DNA from: Halomonas litopenaei
GTDB lineage: Bacteria; Pseudomonadota; Gammaproteobacteria; Pseudomonadales; Halomonadaceae
Assembly: GCF_017303055.1 (NCBI RefSeq)
Contig: NZ_JAEKJT010000011.1
Coordinates: forward strand, 1 to 64,000
Length of the DNA: 64,000 bases
Direction: 5' to 3'
The translations under genes were made by a program, and so were the position numbers. The notes under the pieces were generated by a model. The model was not told where the DNA came from. It saw nothing but the letters and a program-made list of their open reading frames with translations, and searched no databases. Shown piece after piece: positions 40,251-49,106 of the stretch. Numbering within the stretch: the stretch's first letter is position 1; each line of letters opens with the position of its first letter.

Positions 40251-41516
40251 CTAGGCCTCTTCCCGAGCGCGCGGCAGTATCAAATTCAGCGCGATGCCCA
40301 CCAGGGCGGCAAGGCTGACGCCCTGCAGGGCAAACTGCCCTCCACCAAACTGCATGCCACCGATACCGAAGACCAGAATCAACGACACGACCACCAGGTT
40401 ACGCGGCGCTGTCAGCGGCTTGCCCGCGCGCACCAGGGTATTCATCCCGACTACCGCAATGGAACCGAACAGCAGCGTCATGATGCCCCCCATGACCGGC
40501 GCAGGTATGGTCTGGAGCACGGCTCCCAGCTTGGCCACGAAGGCCAGCAGGATGGCCACCAACGCCGCCGACACCATGAACATCGGATTGAACGCCCGGG
40601 TCAGGGTGACCGCCCCGGTTACCTCGGAGTAGGTGGTATTGGGCGGCCCGCCAAACATGGCCGCAGAGATGGTGGCGAGGCCATCGCCCAGCAAGGTGCG
40701 ATGAAGACCGGGCTTTTCCAGGTAGTTGCGGCGCGTGACCGAACCGATGGCAATCATGTCACCAATGTGCTCGACCGCAGGCGCAATGGCCACAGGGATC
40801 ATGAACGCGATGGCCAACCAGTTGAAGCTAGGAGCGGTAAAGGATGGCAGCGCCAGCCAAGAGGCTTCGCGCACCGGAGTAAAGTCAACGACTCCCATCA
40901 ACAGGGCCAGCAGGTAGCCCGTCACGATGCCACCCATGATCGGCACCAGGCGCAGCAGACCACGTCCGAACACTGCCAGAATCAAGGTAACCAGCAAGCT
41001 CGACATGGACAGAACCATGGCTTGAGCGTAACCGATCCCTTCGCTGTTCTCACCGGTCGCCATATTGACCGCTACGGGCGCCAGAGCAAGGCCGATCACC
41101 ATGATGACGGGCCCTACCACCACCGGCGGCAGCAACCGATGAAGCCAGCCGGTCCCCTTCAGACGCACCGCCTGCGAGATCACCACGTACACCAGGCCCG
41201 CCGCGATCAACCCGCCCAGAGTGGCTGACACCCCAAAGTGCGCAATCGAGCCCTGAATTGGCGCGATGAAGGCAAAGGAGGATGCCAGGAACACCGGCAC
41301 CGTCATCCGCGTGGTGAAGTGAAACACCAGCGTACCGATACCGGCGGTGAACATAGCGACATTGGGATCAAGCCCGGTCAGCAGAGGCACCAGCACCAGG
41401 GCACCGAAGGCCACGAACAGCATCTGCGCGCCGACCAGCGCGAGTCTGGGCAATGAATCCGACGCCGTCGCTGAGGGTTCGGGTGGCTGAGTTGACGAAG
41501 AATGGGGGTCAGACAT
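40251..41516 (-). CDS. uraA: Uracil/xanthine permease of the NCS2 (UraA) family
   Basis: This is a proton-coupled nucleobase importer, 421 aa with about 14 membrane segments. NCS2 motifs are VPVFLASSFAFIAPI, AVEHIGDMIAIG (with the conserved Glu and His) and FGGPPNTTYSEVTGAVTLTR. ATG 41516 is chosen because GGAG lies upstream at a good distance; a 50-residue upstream extension has no membrane or signal character. It stands apart from upp at 48.3 kb, but both serve uracil salvage. Confidence 0.88.
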   Translation of the reverse strand: MSDPHSSSTQPPEPSATASDSLPRLALVGAQMLFVAFGALVLVPLLTGLDPNVAMFTAGIGTLVFHFTTRMTVPVFLASSFAFIAPIQGSIAHFGVSATLGGLIAAGLVYVVISQAVRLKGTGWLHRLLPPVVVGPVIMVIGLALAPVAVNMATGENSEGIGYAQAMVLSMSSLLVTLILAVFGRGLLRLVPIMGGIVTGYLLALLMGVVDFTPVREASWLALPSFTAPSFNWLAIAFMIPVAIAPAVEHIGDMIAIGSVTRRNYLEKPGLHRTLLGDGLATISAAMFGGPPNTTYSEVTGAVTLTRAFNPMFMVSAALVAILLAFVAKLGAVLQTIPAPVMGGIMTLLFGSIAVVGMNTLVRAGKPLTAPRNLVVVSLILVFGIGGMQFGGGQFALQGVSLAALVGIALNLILPRAREEA

Positions 41517-41825
41517 GAGGGGGCTCCGTGGTGAACAGGAAGTCTGTTGTGGGGCGAGAAGAGACTCATCGCGCCGACAGCCGATTCCAAACGCGGGCCA
41601 TGTTACCAATCCCGGCGCCCCTTCAGGGCACAATTTTGCGCCAACCCCAGGTCGCCAACGTAGCAATCACGCAACCCTCCCCCTTTTTGCCAAGCGCTAG
41701 TCCCCACTTTGGCTCCCCCTGATGGTTCCCCTTGATGGCTCACTCAGTGCTGCTGAAACTGCTCTGCAAGACAAAGCCCCCCATCCTGAGGATTGGGGGG
41801 GCCGGCACACACCGCTATACCGGGA
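41517..41825. other. uraA upstream region with glpV terminator
   Basis: This gap holds the uraA promoter region and, near its right end, the glpV terminator. Short frames in it are not supported. Confidence 0.5.
41773..41800 (-). terminator. Probable terminator of the glpSTPQUV operon
   Basis: CCCCCCATCC pairs with GGATTGGGGGG (one bulge, 3-nt loop). Read on the minus strand it is followed by CTTTGTCTTG. Confidence 0.65.
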
Positions 41826-43565
41826 TTACTCTCGGGTACCCGCGGACATCCAGTCTTCCATCATCTGGTCATAGGGCACCGTGGTGCCCTGGGGCATTTC
41901 ATCGTCCAGCTTGGCCTTGGGCGAGCCAGGCTGGCTCAGCCACTGCTCGGGATCCTTGGGCTCGTTGAGAATCGGCTCGTAGGTGGCAAACACCTTGGCC
42001 CGAGCCAGTCGCGCCATGATGTTATCCAGATCTGCCGCCAGATTATCGAGCGCCTCCTGGGCGGAAATATCGCCATTCACCGCCGGTGCCAAGTTCTGCC
42101 ACCACAATGGGGCCATGCGCGGATAGTCCGGCACATTGGTGCCCGTTGGCGTCCACTTGGCTTCGTTGGGGCTGCGGTAGAACTCCACCAGTCCACCCAG
42201 CTTGGGCGCCATCTCGGTCATCTGCTCGGAGAAGATGTCCGACCGCCGAATCGGCGTCAGCCCCGCCATCAGCTTTTCCAGAGACACCGTCTTTGACACG
42301 CTGAATTGGGCGAACAACCAGGCAGCACTGCGACGGTCTTCAGGCGTCGAGTCGAAGAAGGTCCAGGCGCCAACATCCTGATAGCCCACCTTCATTCCTT
42401 CTTCCCAGTACGGACCCGTCGGTGATGGGGCCATCCGCCATTTGGGATTGCCCTGGTCATCGGTCACCGCCACGTCCGGGCTGACCATGTCGGCGGTAAA
42501 GGCGGTGTACCAGAACATCTGCTGCGCCACATTACCCTGGGCCGGCACGGGGCCCGCCTCACCAAAGGTCATGCCCTGTGCCTCGGGAGGAGCAAAGTCT
42601 CTGAGCCACTCGACCATCTTGGTGACGGCAAACACCGAAGCCGGAGAATTGGTGGCCCCGCCTCGGCTGACGCTGGCTCCCACCGGATGACTGTCCTCGT
42701 CTACGCGAATACCCCAGTCATCCACCGGGTTGCCGAACGGCACCCCAGGGCTGCCCATTCCGGCCATTGATAGCCAGGAGTCATGGAAACGCCAACCCAG
42801 CGAGGGATCTCGACGTCCATAATCCATATGGCCATAGACCTTTTGCCCGTCGATCTCGCCGATGTGCTCGCTGAAGAACTCAGCGATATCCTGGTACGCC
42901 GTCCAGTTGGTCGGCACGCCTAGCTCATAGCCGTAGAGATCACGGAACTGCTGTTGAAAGTCCTCTCTCTGGAACCAGTCGTAGCGGAACCAGTAAAGGT
43001 TCGCGAACTGCTGGTCCGGTAGCTGGTAAAGGCTGCCATCTGGCCCCGTGGTGTACTGAATCCCGATAAAGTCCTCCAGATCCAGGCTTGGCAGCGTCAG
43101 CTCCTTCCACTCGTTGGCCATGGCATCACTGAGATTGATGGTCGATCCGTAGCGAATGTGGGTGCCAATGGAATCGGAGTCATTGATATAGGCGTCGTAG
43201 ATATTGCGACCCGACTGCATCTGGGTCTGCATGTTCTGAACCACATCCCCCTCGCCGATGATGTTGTGGGTCACCTCTATCCCGGTCAGCTCGAGAAAGG
43301 CCGGCGTCAGCACGTCCCGCTCCCAGGTATGGGTGGTCAACCCTTCCGCCACCGTGTTGATTGCCATGCCACGAAAGGGCTCCGCGGCCTCGGCAAACCA
43401 CTCCAGTTCGGCGATCCGCTGCTCCCGCGTCAAGGTGGAGTTTGCGAACACTTCATCGGCCAGCCGCTCGATCACTGCGGCACGATCTTCCTGGGCAATG
43501 GCGTCGCCTGCCAATAGCAGCAATCCGGCTACACCTACCCTGCTGAGCTTGCGTCTCACGTTCAT
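41826..43565 (-). CDS. glpV: Glycerol ABC transporter solute-binding protein
   Basis: This is an exported binding protein of 579 aa. A signal peptide (LSRVGVAGLLLLAGDAIAQ) precedes a large extracellular-solute-binding domain. The length and blocks AINTVAEGLTTHTWERDVLT, GRRDPSLGWRFHDSWLSMAG and YWEEGMKVGYQDVGAWTFFD fit the GlpV group of rhizobial glycerol importers. ATG 43565 has GAGGTGA upstream; earlier in-frame starts give an unlikely Cys/Trp-rich leader. It is the last gene of the glpSTPQUV run. Confidence 0.85.
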   Translation of the reverse strand: MNVRRKLSRVGVAGLLLLAGDAIAQEDRAAVIERLADEVFANSTLTREQRIAELEWFAEAAEPFRGMAINTVAEGLTTHTWERDVLTPAFLELTGIEVTHNIIGEGDVVQNMQTQMQSGRNIYDAYINDSDSIGTHIRYGSTINLSDAMANEWKELTLPSLDLEDFIGIQYTTGPDGSLYQLPDQQFANLYWFRYDWFQREDFQQQFRDLYGYELGVPTNWTAYQDIAEFFSEHIGEIDGQKVYGHMDYGRRDPSLGWRFHDSWLSMAGMGSPGVPFGNPVDDWGIRVDEDSHPVGASVSRGGATNSPASVFAVTKMVEWLRDFAPPEAQGMTFGEAGPVPAQGNVAQQMFWYTAFTADMVSPDVAVTDDQGNPKWRMAPSPTGPYWEEGMKVGYQDVGAWTFFDSTPEDRRSAAWLFAQFSVSKTVSLEKLMAGLTPIRRSDIFSEQMTEMAPKLGGLVEFYRSPNEAKWTPTGTNVPDYPRMAPLWWQNLAPAVNGDISAQEALDNLAADLDNIMARLARAKVFATYEPILNEPKDPEQWLSQPGSPKAKLDDEMPQGTTVPYDQMMEDWMSAGTRE

Positions 43566-43641
43566 GGTCACCTCATTGTTATCATTGATGAAGGCCAGCC
43601 TCGCTATCGTCGCCAGCCAATGGGTGCAGGCATCCTGTCGG

Positions 43642-43914
43642 TTACCCCCAGCGCAACAGCAGCACCATCCACACCACCGATAACGCCAATGCCAGCCACA
43701 GACCAAGGCTGGTAAAGCCGATAACGGCGAGGTGGATATACGCCGCCGACAGCATGCCGATAAAGAACCGGTCTCCCCGCGTTGTGCTGATCGGAAGAAA
43801 ACCGCGGCGCTCGCGGCTGGGCGAGATCAGCTCCCAGGTGGTCATCAGCACCAGCAGCAGTGCGATCACGGAGAAGAACATCGCCGTAGGTAGGGTCCAC
43901 ACCATCCAGTCCAT
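43642..43914 (-). CDS. glpU: Small membrane protein of the glycerol transporter operon (DUF2160, GlpU)
   Basis: This 90-aa protein has an N-terminal helix (WTLPTAMFFSVIALLLVLMT), a basic middle (WELISPSRERRGFLPIST) and one or two further helices. DUF2160 proteins of this form sit between glpQ and glpV in glycerol ABC operons and are called GlpU. Their function is not known. AAGGAG precedes ATG 43914. It is 11 bp from glpQ. Confidence 0.82.
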   Translation of the reverse strand: MDWMVWTLPTAMFFSVIALLLVLMTTWELISPSRERRGFLPISTTRGDRFFIGMLSAAYIHLAVIGFTSLGLWLALALSVVWMVLLLRWG

Positions 43915-43925
43915 GTCGCGGCTCC

Positions 43926-44819
43926 TTAGGTGCGCCCCAGAGCAAAGCCCTTGGCGATATGATGACGGACGAAAAACACCACCACGATGCCCGGCACGAT
44001 GGTCAGCACTCCCGCTGCCGCCAGGGTTCCCCAATCGATACCAGAGGCGGTGGAGGTTCTCGTCATGACAGACACGATGGGCTGGGCCTCCGTGGAGGTG
44101 AGGGTACGGGCCAGCAGCAGCTCGACCCAGGAAAACATGAACAGAAAGAACAGGGTCACGCCGATGCCTGAGCGAATCATCGGAATGAAGACCTGGACAA
44201 AGAACCGCGGAAAGCTATAGCCATCGATAAAGGCGGTCTCGTCAATTTCCTTGGGCACGCTGGACATGAAGCCCTCGAGAATCCAGACCGCCAACGGTAT
44301 GTTGAACAGGCAATGGGCCAAGGCCACGGCGATGTGCGTATCGAACAAGCCGACCGTGTAGTAGAGCTGAAAGTAAGGCAGCAGGAAGACGGCAGGCGGC
44401 GCCATCATGTTGGTCAAAAGCCAGAAGAACAGGTGCTTGTCACCGATGAACCGATAGCGACTGAAGGCATAGGCGGCGGGCAAGGCCACCACCATGCTGA
44501 TGACCATGTTCATCACCACATAGGTCATGGAGTTGACGTAGCCCATGTACCAGCTGGGGTCGGTGAAGATCCGGGTGTAGTTGTCGAAGGTCAGCGCCTG
44601 AGGCCACAGGGTCAGCTCTCCCAGGATCTCGTTGTTGGTCTGCAGTGACATATTGACCAACCAGTAGATGGGTAGCAGTACGAACACCAGATAGGCCAGC
44701 ATCAACCCACCGCGGCGTATCCTGCGTCCGGCCGAGCGCTGGCGACGCCGACGCCTGGCCGCCTGCCGTGCGGCGTGCTCGTTCACCTGGTCAGGGCTGG
44801 ATGGCAATGGCCTAGTCAT
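43926..44819 (-). CDS. glpQ: Glycerol ABC transporter permease
   Basis: This is an inner-membrane permease of 297 aa with six predicted helices after a very basic N-terminal stretch (AARQAARRRRRQRSAGRRIR). The EAA-type cytoplasmic loop SVPKEIDETAFIDGYSFPRF contacts the ATPases. AAGGAGGG precedes ATG 44819, which overlaps glpP by 8 bp. This glpQ is the ABC permease and is unrelated to glycerophosphodiesterase GlpQ of E. coli. Confidence 0.88.
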   Translation of the reverse strand: MTRPLPSSPDQVNEHAARQAARRRRRQRSAGRRIRRGGLMLAYLVFVLLPIYWLVNMSLQTNNEILGELTLWPQALTFDNYTRIFTDPSWYMGYVNSMTYVVMNMVISMVVALPAAYAFSRYRFIGDKHLFFWLLTNMMAPPAVFLLPYFQLYYTVGLFDTHIAVALAHCLFNIPLAVWILEGFMSSVPKEIDETAFIDGYSFPRFFVQVFIPMIRSGIGVTLFFLFMFSWVELLLARTLTSTEAQPIVSVMTRTSTASGIDWGTLAAAGVLTIVPGIVVVFFVRHHIAKGFALGRT

Positions 44820-45699
44820 GGCGCGACCCTCCTTGGCGATCCTTCTGCAGATTCATGATGGCGGTATAGAACACCCAGCACACCAGCAGAATGATCAGGA
44901 AGTAGATCAACGAGAACGCCGCCGACGGCCCCACATCGAACTGGGCGGTGGCCATGATGGCGAGGGACTGACTGAGAAAGGTGGTGGCACTGCCCGGCCC
45001 ACCGCCGGTCAGCACGAAGGGTTCCGCATAGATCATGAAGGAGTGCATGAACCGGAGCAGCACGCCAATCACCAGCACATTGGTCAACTTGGGCAATTGG
45101 ATGTAGCGGAACACCGCCCAGCGTGACGCCCGGTCAATCCTGGCAGCCTGGTAGTAGGCCTCGGGAATCGCCTGCAGACCGCTGTAACACAGCAAGGCGA
45201 TCAGCGATGTCCAATGCCACACATCCATCAGCACGATGGTGACCCAGGCATCCATCGGATTCGAGGTGATGTTGTAGGGATACCCCAGTTGGCGCAGGCT
45301 GAAACCCATCAGACCGATATCCCCGCGGGTGAAGATCTGCCAGATGCTGCCGACCACATTCCAGGGAATCAGCAGTGGCAATGTCACCAGCACCAGCACC
45401 AGCGAGGCCCGCCAGCCCCGCTTGGGCATCAGCAACGCGATACCGACCCCCAGGGGCACTTGAATCACCAGAATGGTCAGCGAGAAGGCAAACTGCCGAC
45501 CCAGAGCCGCCTGCAAGGCGGGGTCATTGAGCATTTGCACGAACCATTCGGTTCCGGTGAAAAACCGCGTATTGGCGTCGAACACATCCTGTACGGAGTA
45601 ATTGACCACGGTCATCAACGGCACAATGGCGGAGAATGCCACCAGCAACAGCATGGGCAGCACCAGCCACCAGGCCCGGTTATTCGGCACCTTGTTCAT
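44812..45699 (-). CDS. glpP: Glycerol ABC transporter permease
   Basis: This permease is 295 aa with six membrane helices. The EAA loop is GLQAIPEAYYQAARIDRASR, and LPLLIPWNVVGSIWQIF and FVLTGGGPGSATTFLS are typical of sugar-type permeases (MalF group). GGAGG precedes ATG 45699, with a 4-bp overlap with glpT upstream. Confidence 0.88.
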   Translation of the reverse strand: MNKVPNNRAWWLVLPMLLLVAFSAIVPLMTVVNYSVQDVFDANTRFFTGTEWFVQMLNDPALQAALGRQFAFSLTILVIQVPLGVGIALLMPKRGWRASLVLVLVTLPLLIPWNVVGSIWQIFTRGDIGLMGFSLRQLGYPYNITSNPMDAWVTIVLMDVWHWTSLIALLCYSGLQAIPEAYYQAARIDRASRWAVFRYIQLPKLTNVLVIGVLLRFMHSFMIYAEPFVLTGGGPGSATTFLSQSLAIMATAQFDVGPSAAFSLIYFLIILLVCWVFYTAIMNLQKDRQGGSRHD

Positions 45700-46796
45700 G
45701 ACGCCACCTCCACCCGCCGTTCATCCACGTAGAGCCCCAACCAACGCTCGGGAAAGTACAGGTGAATGCACGACGTCGCTGGGTCGAGGGCATCGTCGAC
45801 CCGTACCTTGCAGGTCAAACTGCCCAGCGAGGCAGTGACAATGCGGTAGGTACCAAGATCTTGAAGGTGGGAGACCGTGGCTAGCATGCCGCCGTCGTCC
45901 GCGGACACCACCTCGATGAATTCAGGCCGAATGCCGAGGGTGACGTTGTCACTGCGGGACATGGCATCGCGCAGGGCGTTCATAAAGCCGGGCGAAAGCG
46001 GCAGCGGCTGCCCACCCACGAGTGCCCCATCGGCGTCGAGCTGTGGCGTGAAGAAGTTCATGCCGGGACTACCGATGAAGTAACCGACAAAGGTATGTGC
46101 GGGGGCTTCAAAGAGTTCCCGCGGCGTCCCGAATTGCACGATGCTGCCTTGGTACATCACCGCGATCTTGTCGGCAAAGGTGGAGGCCTCCAGCTGATCA
46201 TGGGTCACGTAGATCATCGTGACCGCAAAGCGCTGATGAATCTCCTTGAGCTTGCGACGCAGCTTCCATTTCAGCTGGGGATCGATCACCGTCAATGGCT
46301 CATCAAACAGAATCGCCGCAACATCGTCGCGCACCAGACCCCGCCCCATCGACACTTTCTGCTTTTCATCGGCCGTCAGATTGCGCGCCTTGCGCGGCAG
46401 TTGCGCGGTCAGGTCGAGAATGTCCGCCACCTCCTCGACCCGCTCTCTGACGCGCTCCTCGGAAGTGCCGACGTTACGCAGAGGAAAGGCCAGGTTGTCG
46501 AACACGGTCATGGTGTCGTAGACCACCGGAAACTGGAACACCTGGGCAATGTTGCGCTCTTCCGGCGGCAGTTCATTGACCTGAACACCATCGAATAGCA
46601 CCTCGCCCTGGGACGGCACCAGTAGACCGGAGATAATATTCAGCAGCGTCGACTTGCCGCATCCAGACGGCCCAAGCAGCGCGTAGGCGCCTCCCTGTTC
46701 CCAGGTATGCGTCATGCGCTCGATCGCAAAGTCAGCCGGACCGGACGGCTGCTGCAGATAGCTGTGCGCCAGTTGCTCAAGACGTATCTCTGCCAT
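45696..46796 (-). CDS. glpT: Glycerol ABC transporter ATPase with degenerate signature motif
   Basis: This nucleotide-binding subunit is 366 aa with a C-terminal TOBE/OB-type domain. Walker A GPSGCGKST (residues 42-50), Walker B AILFDE (ending E166) and the switch His (YVTHDQLEA, H199) are intact. The ABC signature is not LSGGQ but LTADE (140-144, in NLTADEKQKVSMGRGLV). In a GlpS-GlpT heterodimer its own Walker site faces the good signature of GlpS. It starts immediately after the glpS stop codon. It should not be confused with the glycerol-3-phosphate antiporter GlpT. Confidence 0.88.
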   Translation of the reverse strand: MAEIRLEQLAHSYLQQPSGPADFAIERMTHTWEQGGAYALLGPSGCGKSTLLNIISGLLVPSQGEVLFDGVQVNELPPEERNIAQVFQFPVVYDTMTVFDNLAFPLRNVGTSEERVRERVEEVADILDLTAQLPRKARNLTADEKQKVSMGRGLVRDDVAAILFDEPLTVIDPQLKWKLRRKLKEIHQRFAVTMIYVTHDQLEASTFADKIAVMYQGSIVQFGTPRELFEAPAHTFVGYFIGSPGMNFFTPQLDADGALVGGQPLPLSPGFMNALRDAMSRSDNVTLGIRPEFIEVVSADDGGMLATVSHLQDLGTYRIVTASLGSLTCKVRVDDALDPATSCIHLYFPERWLGLYVDERRVEVAS

Positions 46797-47963
46797 CTAG
46801 CGCTCCTCCCGATGGATCGCACTCGCGGGGGCGTGCTCGGCTCTGCGTGACATACTGGCCCCCACCTCAGCAGGCACGGCCACCGTCCTGCCCTCCATGT
46901 CGAACACGTACAGTCGATGCACCGGCACGTATAGCCGCAGCGGAGCGTCTACCTGAAAGCCGTGCACACCCTCCAGATGGGCCACCAGCGACATGCGAGC
47001 GTTGCCCACATGGAGAAACGTCTCGGAGCCGCTGATCTCGGCCAGCTCGACGCAGACATCCAAGGCCAGATCATCGTCGGATTGCGGCGCAATCGCCAGG
47101 TGGGCAGGACGTACCCCAAAGTGGTAGCGCCCCTCTTCGAGCCGCGACATGCCGGCGTCAACGGCGAAAGCGGGCTCGCCTTCAAAACTGACGTGGCCGT
47201 CCCGGATCTCGCCTTCGAGCACATTCATGGGGGGTTCGGAGAACATGTCCGCAGCGGTCAGCGACACCGGCTCACGGTACACCGTCGCGGCAGGCCCATG
47301 CTGGACTAGGCGACCTTCATGCAGAATGGCGGTGTCGCCACCCAACGCGAGCGCCTCTGCGGGCTCCGTAGTGGCATAGACAGCGATGCAGTCCCGTCGG
47401 GCGAACAGCTCACGCAGCTCTTCCCGAAACTCTTCCCGCAGCTTGTAGTCCAGATTGACCAGAGGCTCATCGAACAACACCAGCTCAGCGTCCTTGACCA
47501 GCGCCCGCGCCATCGCGGTGCGCTGCTGCTGCCCGCCAGACAGCTCCAGCGGCTGACGATCCAGTAGTCCCTCGATATGCAGCAGCTCCGCCACCTCCTG
47601 CACCCGGCGCCGAAGTTCTGCCTTGGGAACCCGCGCCAGCTTGAGCGGAGATGCAATGTTGTCGAAGACACTCTGGTGGGGGTAGTTGATGAACTGCTGG
47701 TAGACCATGGCCACATTGCGTTGGCGCACGCCCTTGCCTGTCACGTCTTCACCGTTGATCAGGATACGTCCTCGGCTGGGTTGATCCAGCCCAGCCATCA
47801 AGCGCATCAGGCTCGTCTTTCCCGCCAGGGTTCGCCCCAGCAGAACATTGAACGAGCCTGGCGCCAGCGTCAGACTAACGTCGTCAATGTGGGTCTCGTT
47901 TGCCACCCTGCGGGTGACACCGTCGAGGATCAGGGTCATGGGCCGTCTCATTCCACCGAACAT
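46797..47963 (-). CDS. glpS: Glycerol ABC transporter ATPase with altered H-loop
   Basis: This is the first gene of the glpSTPQUV operon, 388 aa. Walker A is GRTLAGKT (43-50, less usual but keeping the GK-T core). The signature LSGGQQQR (141-148) and Walker B LVLFDE (161-166) are canonical. The switch histidine is replaced by Thr199 (VYATTEPAEA). A C-terminal regulatory beta domain follows. AAGGAGGG lies 5 bp before ATG 47963. With GlpT it would form one complete and one degenerate ATP site. Operon control by GlpR is suggested by the operator at 48193-48212. Confidence 0.88.
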   Translation of the reverse strand: MFGGMRRPMTLILDGVTRRVANETHIDDVSLTLAPGSFNVLLGRTLAGKTSLMRLMAGLDQPSRGRILINGEDVTGKGVRQRNVAMVYQQFINYPHQSVFDNIASPLKLARVPKAELRRRVQEVAELLHIEGLLDRQPLELSGGQQQRTAMARALVKDAELVLFDEPLVNLDYKLREEFREELRELFARRDCIAVYATTEPAEALALGGDTAILHEGRLVQHGPAATVYREPVSLTAADMFSEPPMNVLEGEIRDGHVSFEGEPAFAVDAGMSRLEEGRYHFGVRPAHLAIAPQSDDDLALDVCVELAEISGSETFLHVGNARMSLVAHLEGVHGFQVDAPLRLYVPVHRLYVFDMEGRTVAVPAEVGASMSRRAEHAPASAIHREER

Positions 47964-48177
47964 CGCCCTCCTTCGAAGGCGTCATCTGTACGGTAGTAGA
48001 GATTGTCGAAGGCACCCCGGTGTTTTTAAACGAAACCCCTCAATCACCCCGACACATCACCAACAATCCATTACAACACATTGAAATAAAAAGCTTTTCA
48101 CCAATTCATCAACTTTTGTCTAATGCAGAACACTTCTGCGCAGCATCCTCTCGTGCGCAGGCAATGTTGTTTTAGTG

Positions 48178-48220
48178 AAAAAAAATGCGCCCAATGTTCG
48201 TAAAAGAACATTGGGCGCAT
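48178..48220 (-). terminator. Strong rho-independent terminator of upp
   Basis: A perfect 15-bp stem (48185-48199 with 48206-48220) and 6-nt loop are followed on the minus strand by eight T. It lies about 80 bp after the upp stop. The stem contains the GlpR-type operator. Confidence 0.92.
48193..48212. promoter_or_regulatory. GlpR operator inside the upp terminator, upstream of glpS
   Basis: AATGTTCGTAAAAGAACATT matches the E. coli GlpR operator consensus WATGTTCGWTAWCGAACATW at 18 of 20 positions (counted by eye). It lies 230 bp upstream of the glpS start. A GlpR gene is present at 58433. The rest of 47964-48300 is AT-rich, as expected for the glpS promoter, but no single -35/-10 pair is convincing. 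Confidence 0.72.
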
Positions 48221-48300
48221 GTCTTGACAGCCAGTCTGATCAACTCGCCGGGGCGACGGCCGTGACCGACCGCATCATGACCCCGCAGGCGTGGCTGGTC

Positions 48301-48930
48301 TCAACGAGTACCAAAGATCTTGTCGCCGGCATCGCCGAGACCGGGAACGATATAGCCGTTCTCGTCCAGGCGCTCATCCACGGATGCGGTATAAATCTCG
48401 ATATCCGGGTAGGCCTCCTGCACGCGGCGAATGCCCTCCGGCGCCGCGACCAGCACGATCACACGCATCAGCTGACAGCCGCGTTCACGCAGCATGTCGA
48501 GCGTGGCGACCATGGAGCCACCGGTAGCCAGCATCGGGTCGATGACTACCGCCATGCGCTCATCGAGGTCGTTGGTAAACTTCGAGAAATAGGGAACAGG
48601 CTCCAGCGTTTCCTCATCACGGTACAGGCCAACGACGCTGACCCGCGCACTGGGAATCAGGTCGGTCACGCCCTCCAGCATGCCCAGACCGGCACGCAGG
48701 ATCGGGACGATCGTCACCTTCTTGCCCTTGAGCTGCTTGACGGTAATGGTGTTGCCACTCCAGCCGTCGATGGCGTGATCTTCCAGCTCCAGATCCTGAG
48801 TCGCCTCGTAGGTGAGCAGTTTGGCCACCTCGCCAGCCAGCTCACGGAAGCTCTTGGTGCTGATACCGGCTTCACGCATCAAACCGAGTTTGTGCTGGAC
48901 CAGGGGGTGATCGATGGCATGGACGCTCAT
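48301..48930 (-). CDS. upp: Uracil phosphoribosyltransferase
   Basis: Converts uracil and PRPP to UMP. It is 209 aa, the family length. PRPP-binding MAVVIDPMLATGGSM (near residue 125) and the C-terminal uracil site GYIVPGLGDAGDKIFGT are exact family features, as is VPILRAGLGM. It is followed by a strong terminator. Confidence 0.97.
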   Translation of the reverse strand: MSVHAIDHPLVQHKLGLMREAGISTKSFRELAGEVAKLLTYEATQDLELEDHAIDGWSGNTITVKQLKGKKVTIVPILRAGLGMLEGVTDLIPSARVSVVGLYRDEETLEPVPYFSKFTNDLDERMAVVIDPMLATGGSMVATLDMLRERGCQLMRVIVLVAAPEGIRRVQEAYPDIEIYTASVDERLDENGYIVPGLGDAGDKIFGTR

Positions 48931-49106
48931 GACGAGTCCTCTTAGATGACGGAGAGGGTGGGACTAGGACGACCTTCGTCGCATGGACGCGGGCGACAAA
49001 TTGCGCGCCATTCTACCCGTATCCTGCTCTCAGGTTAACCCGCTGCGAACAATCGCCGCTGAGCCTTGCCACCGACGCCTGCACGGCCCGGTGGCGAGGC
49101 AGCCCG

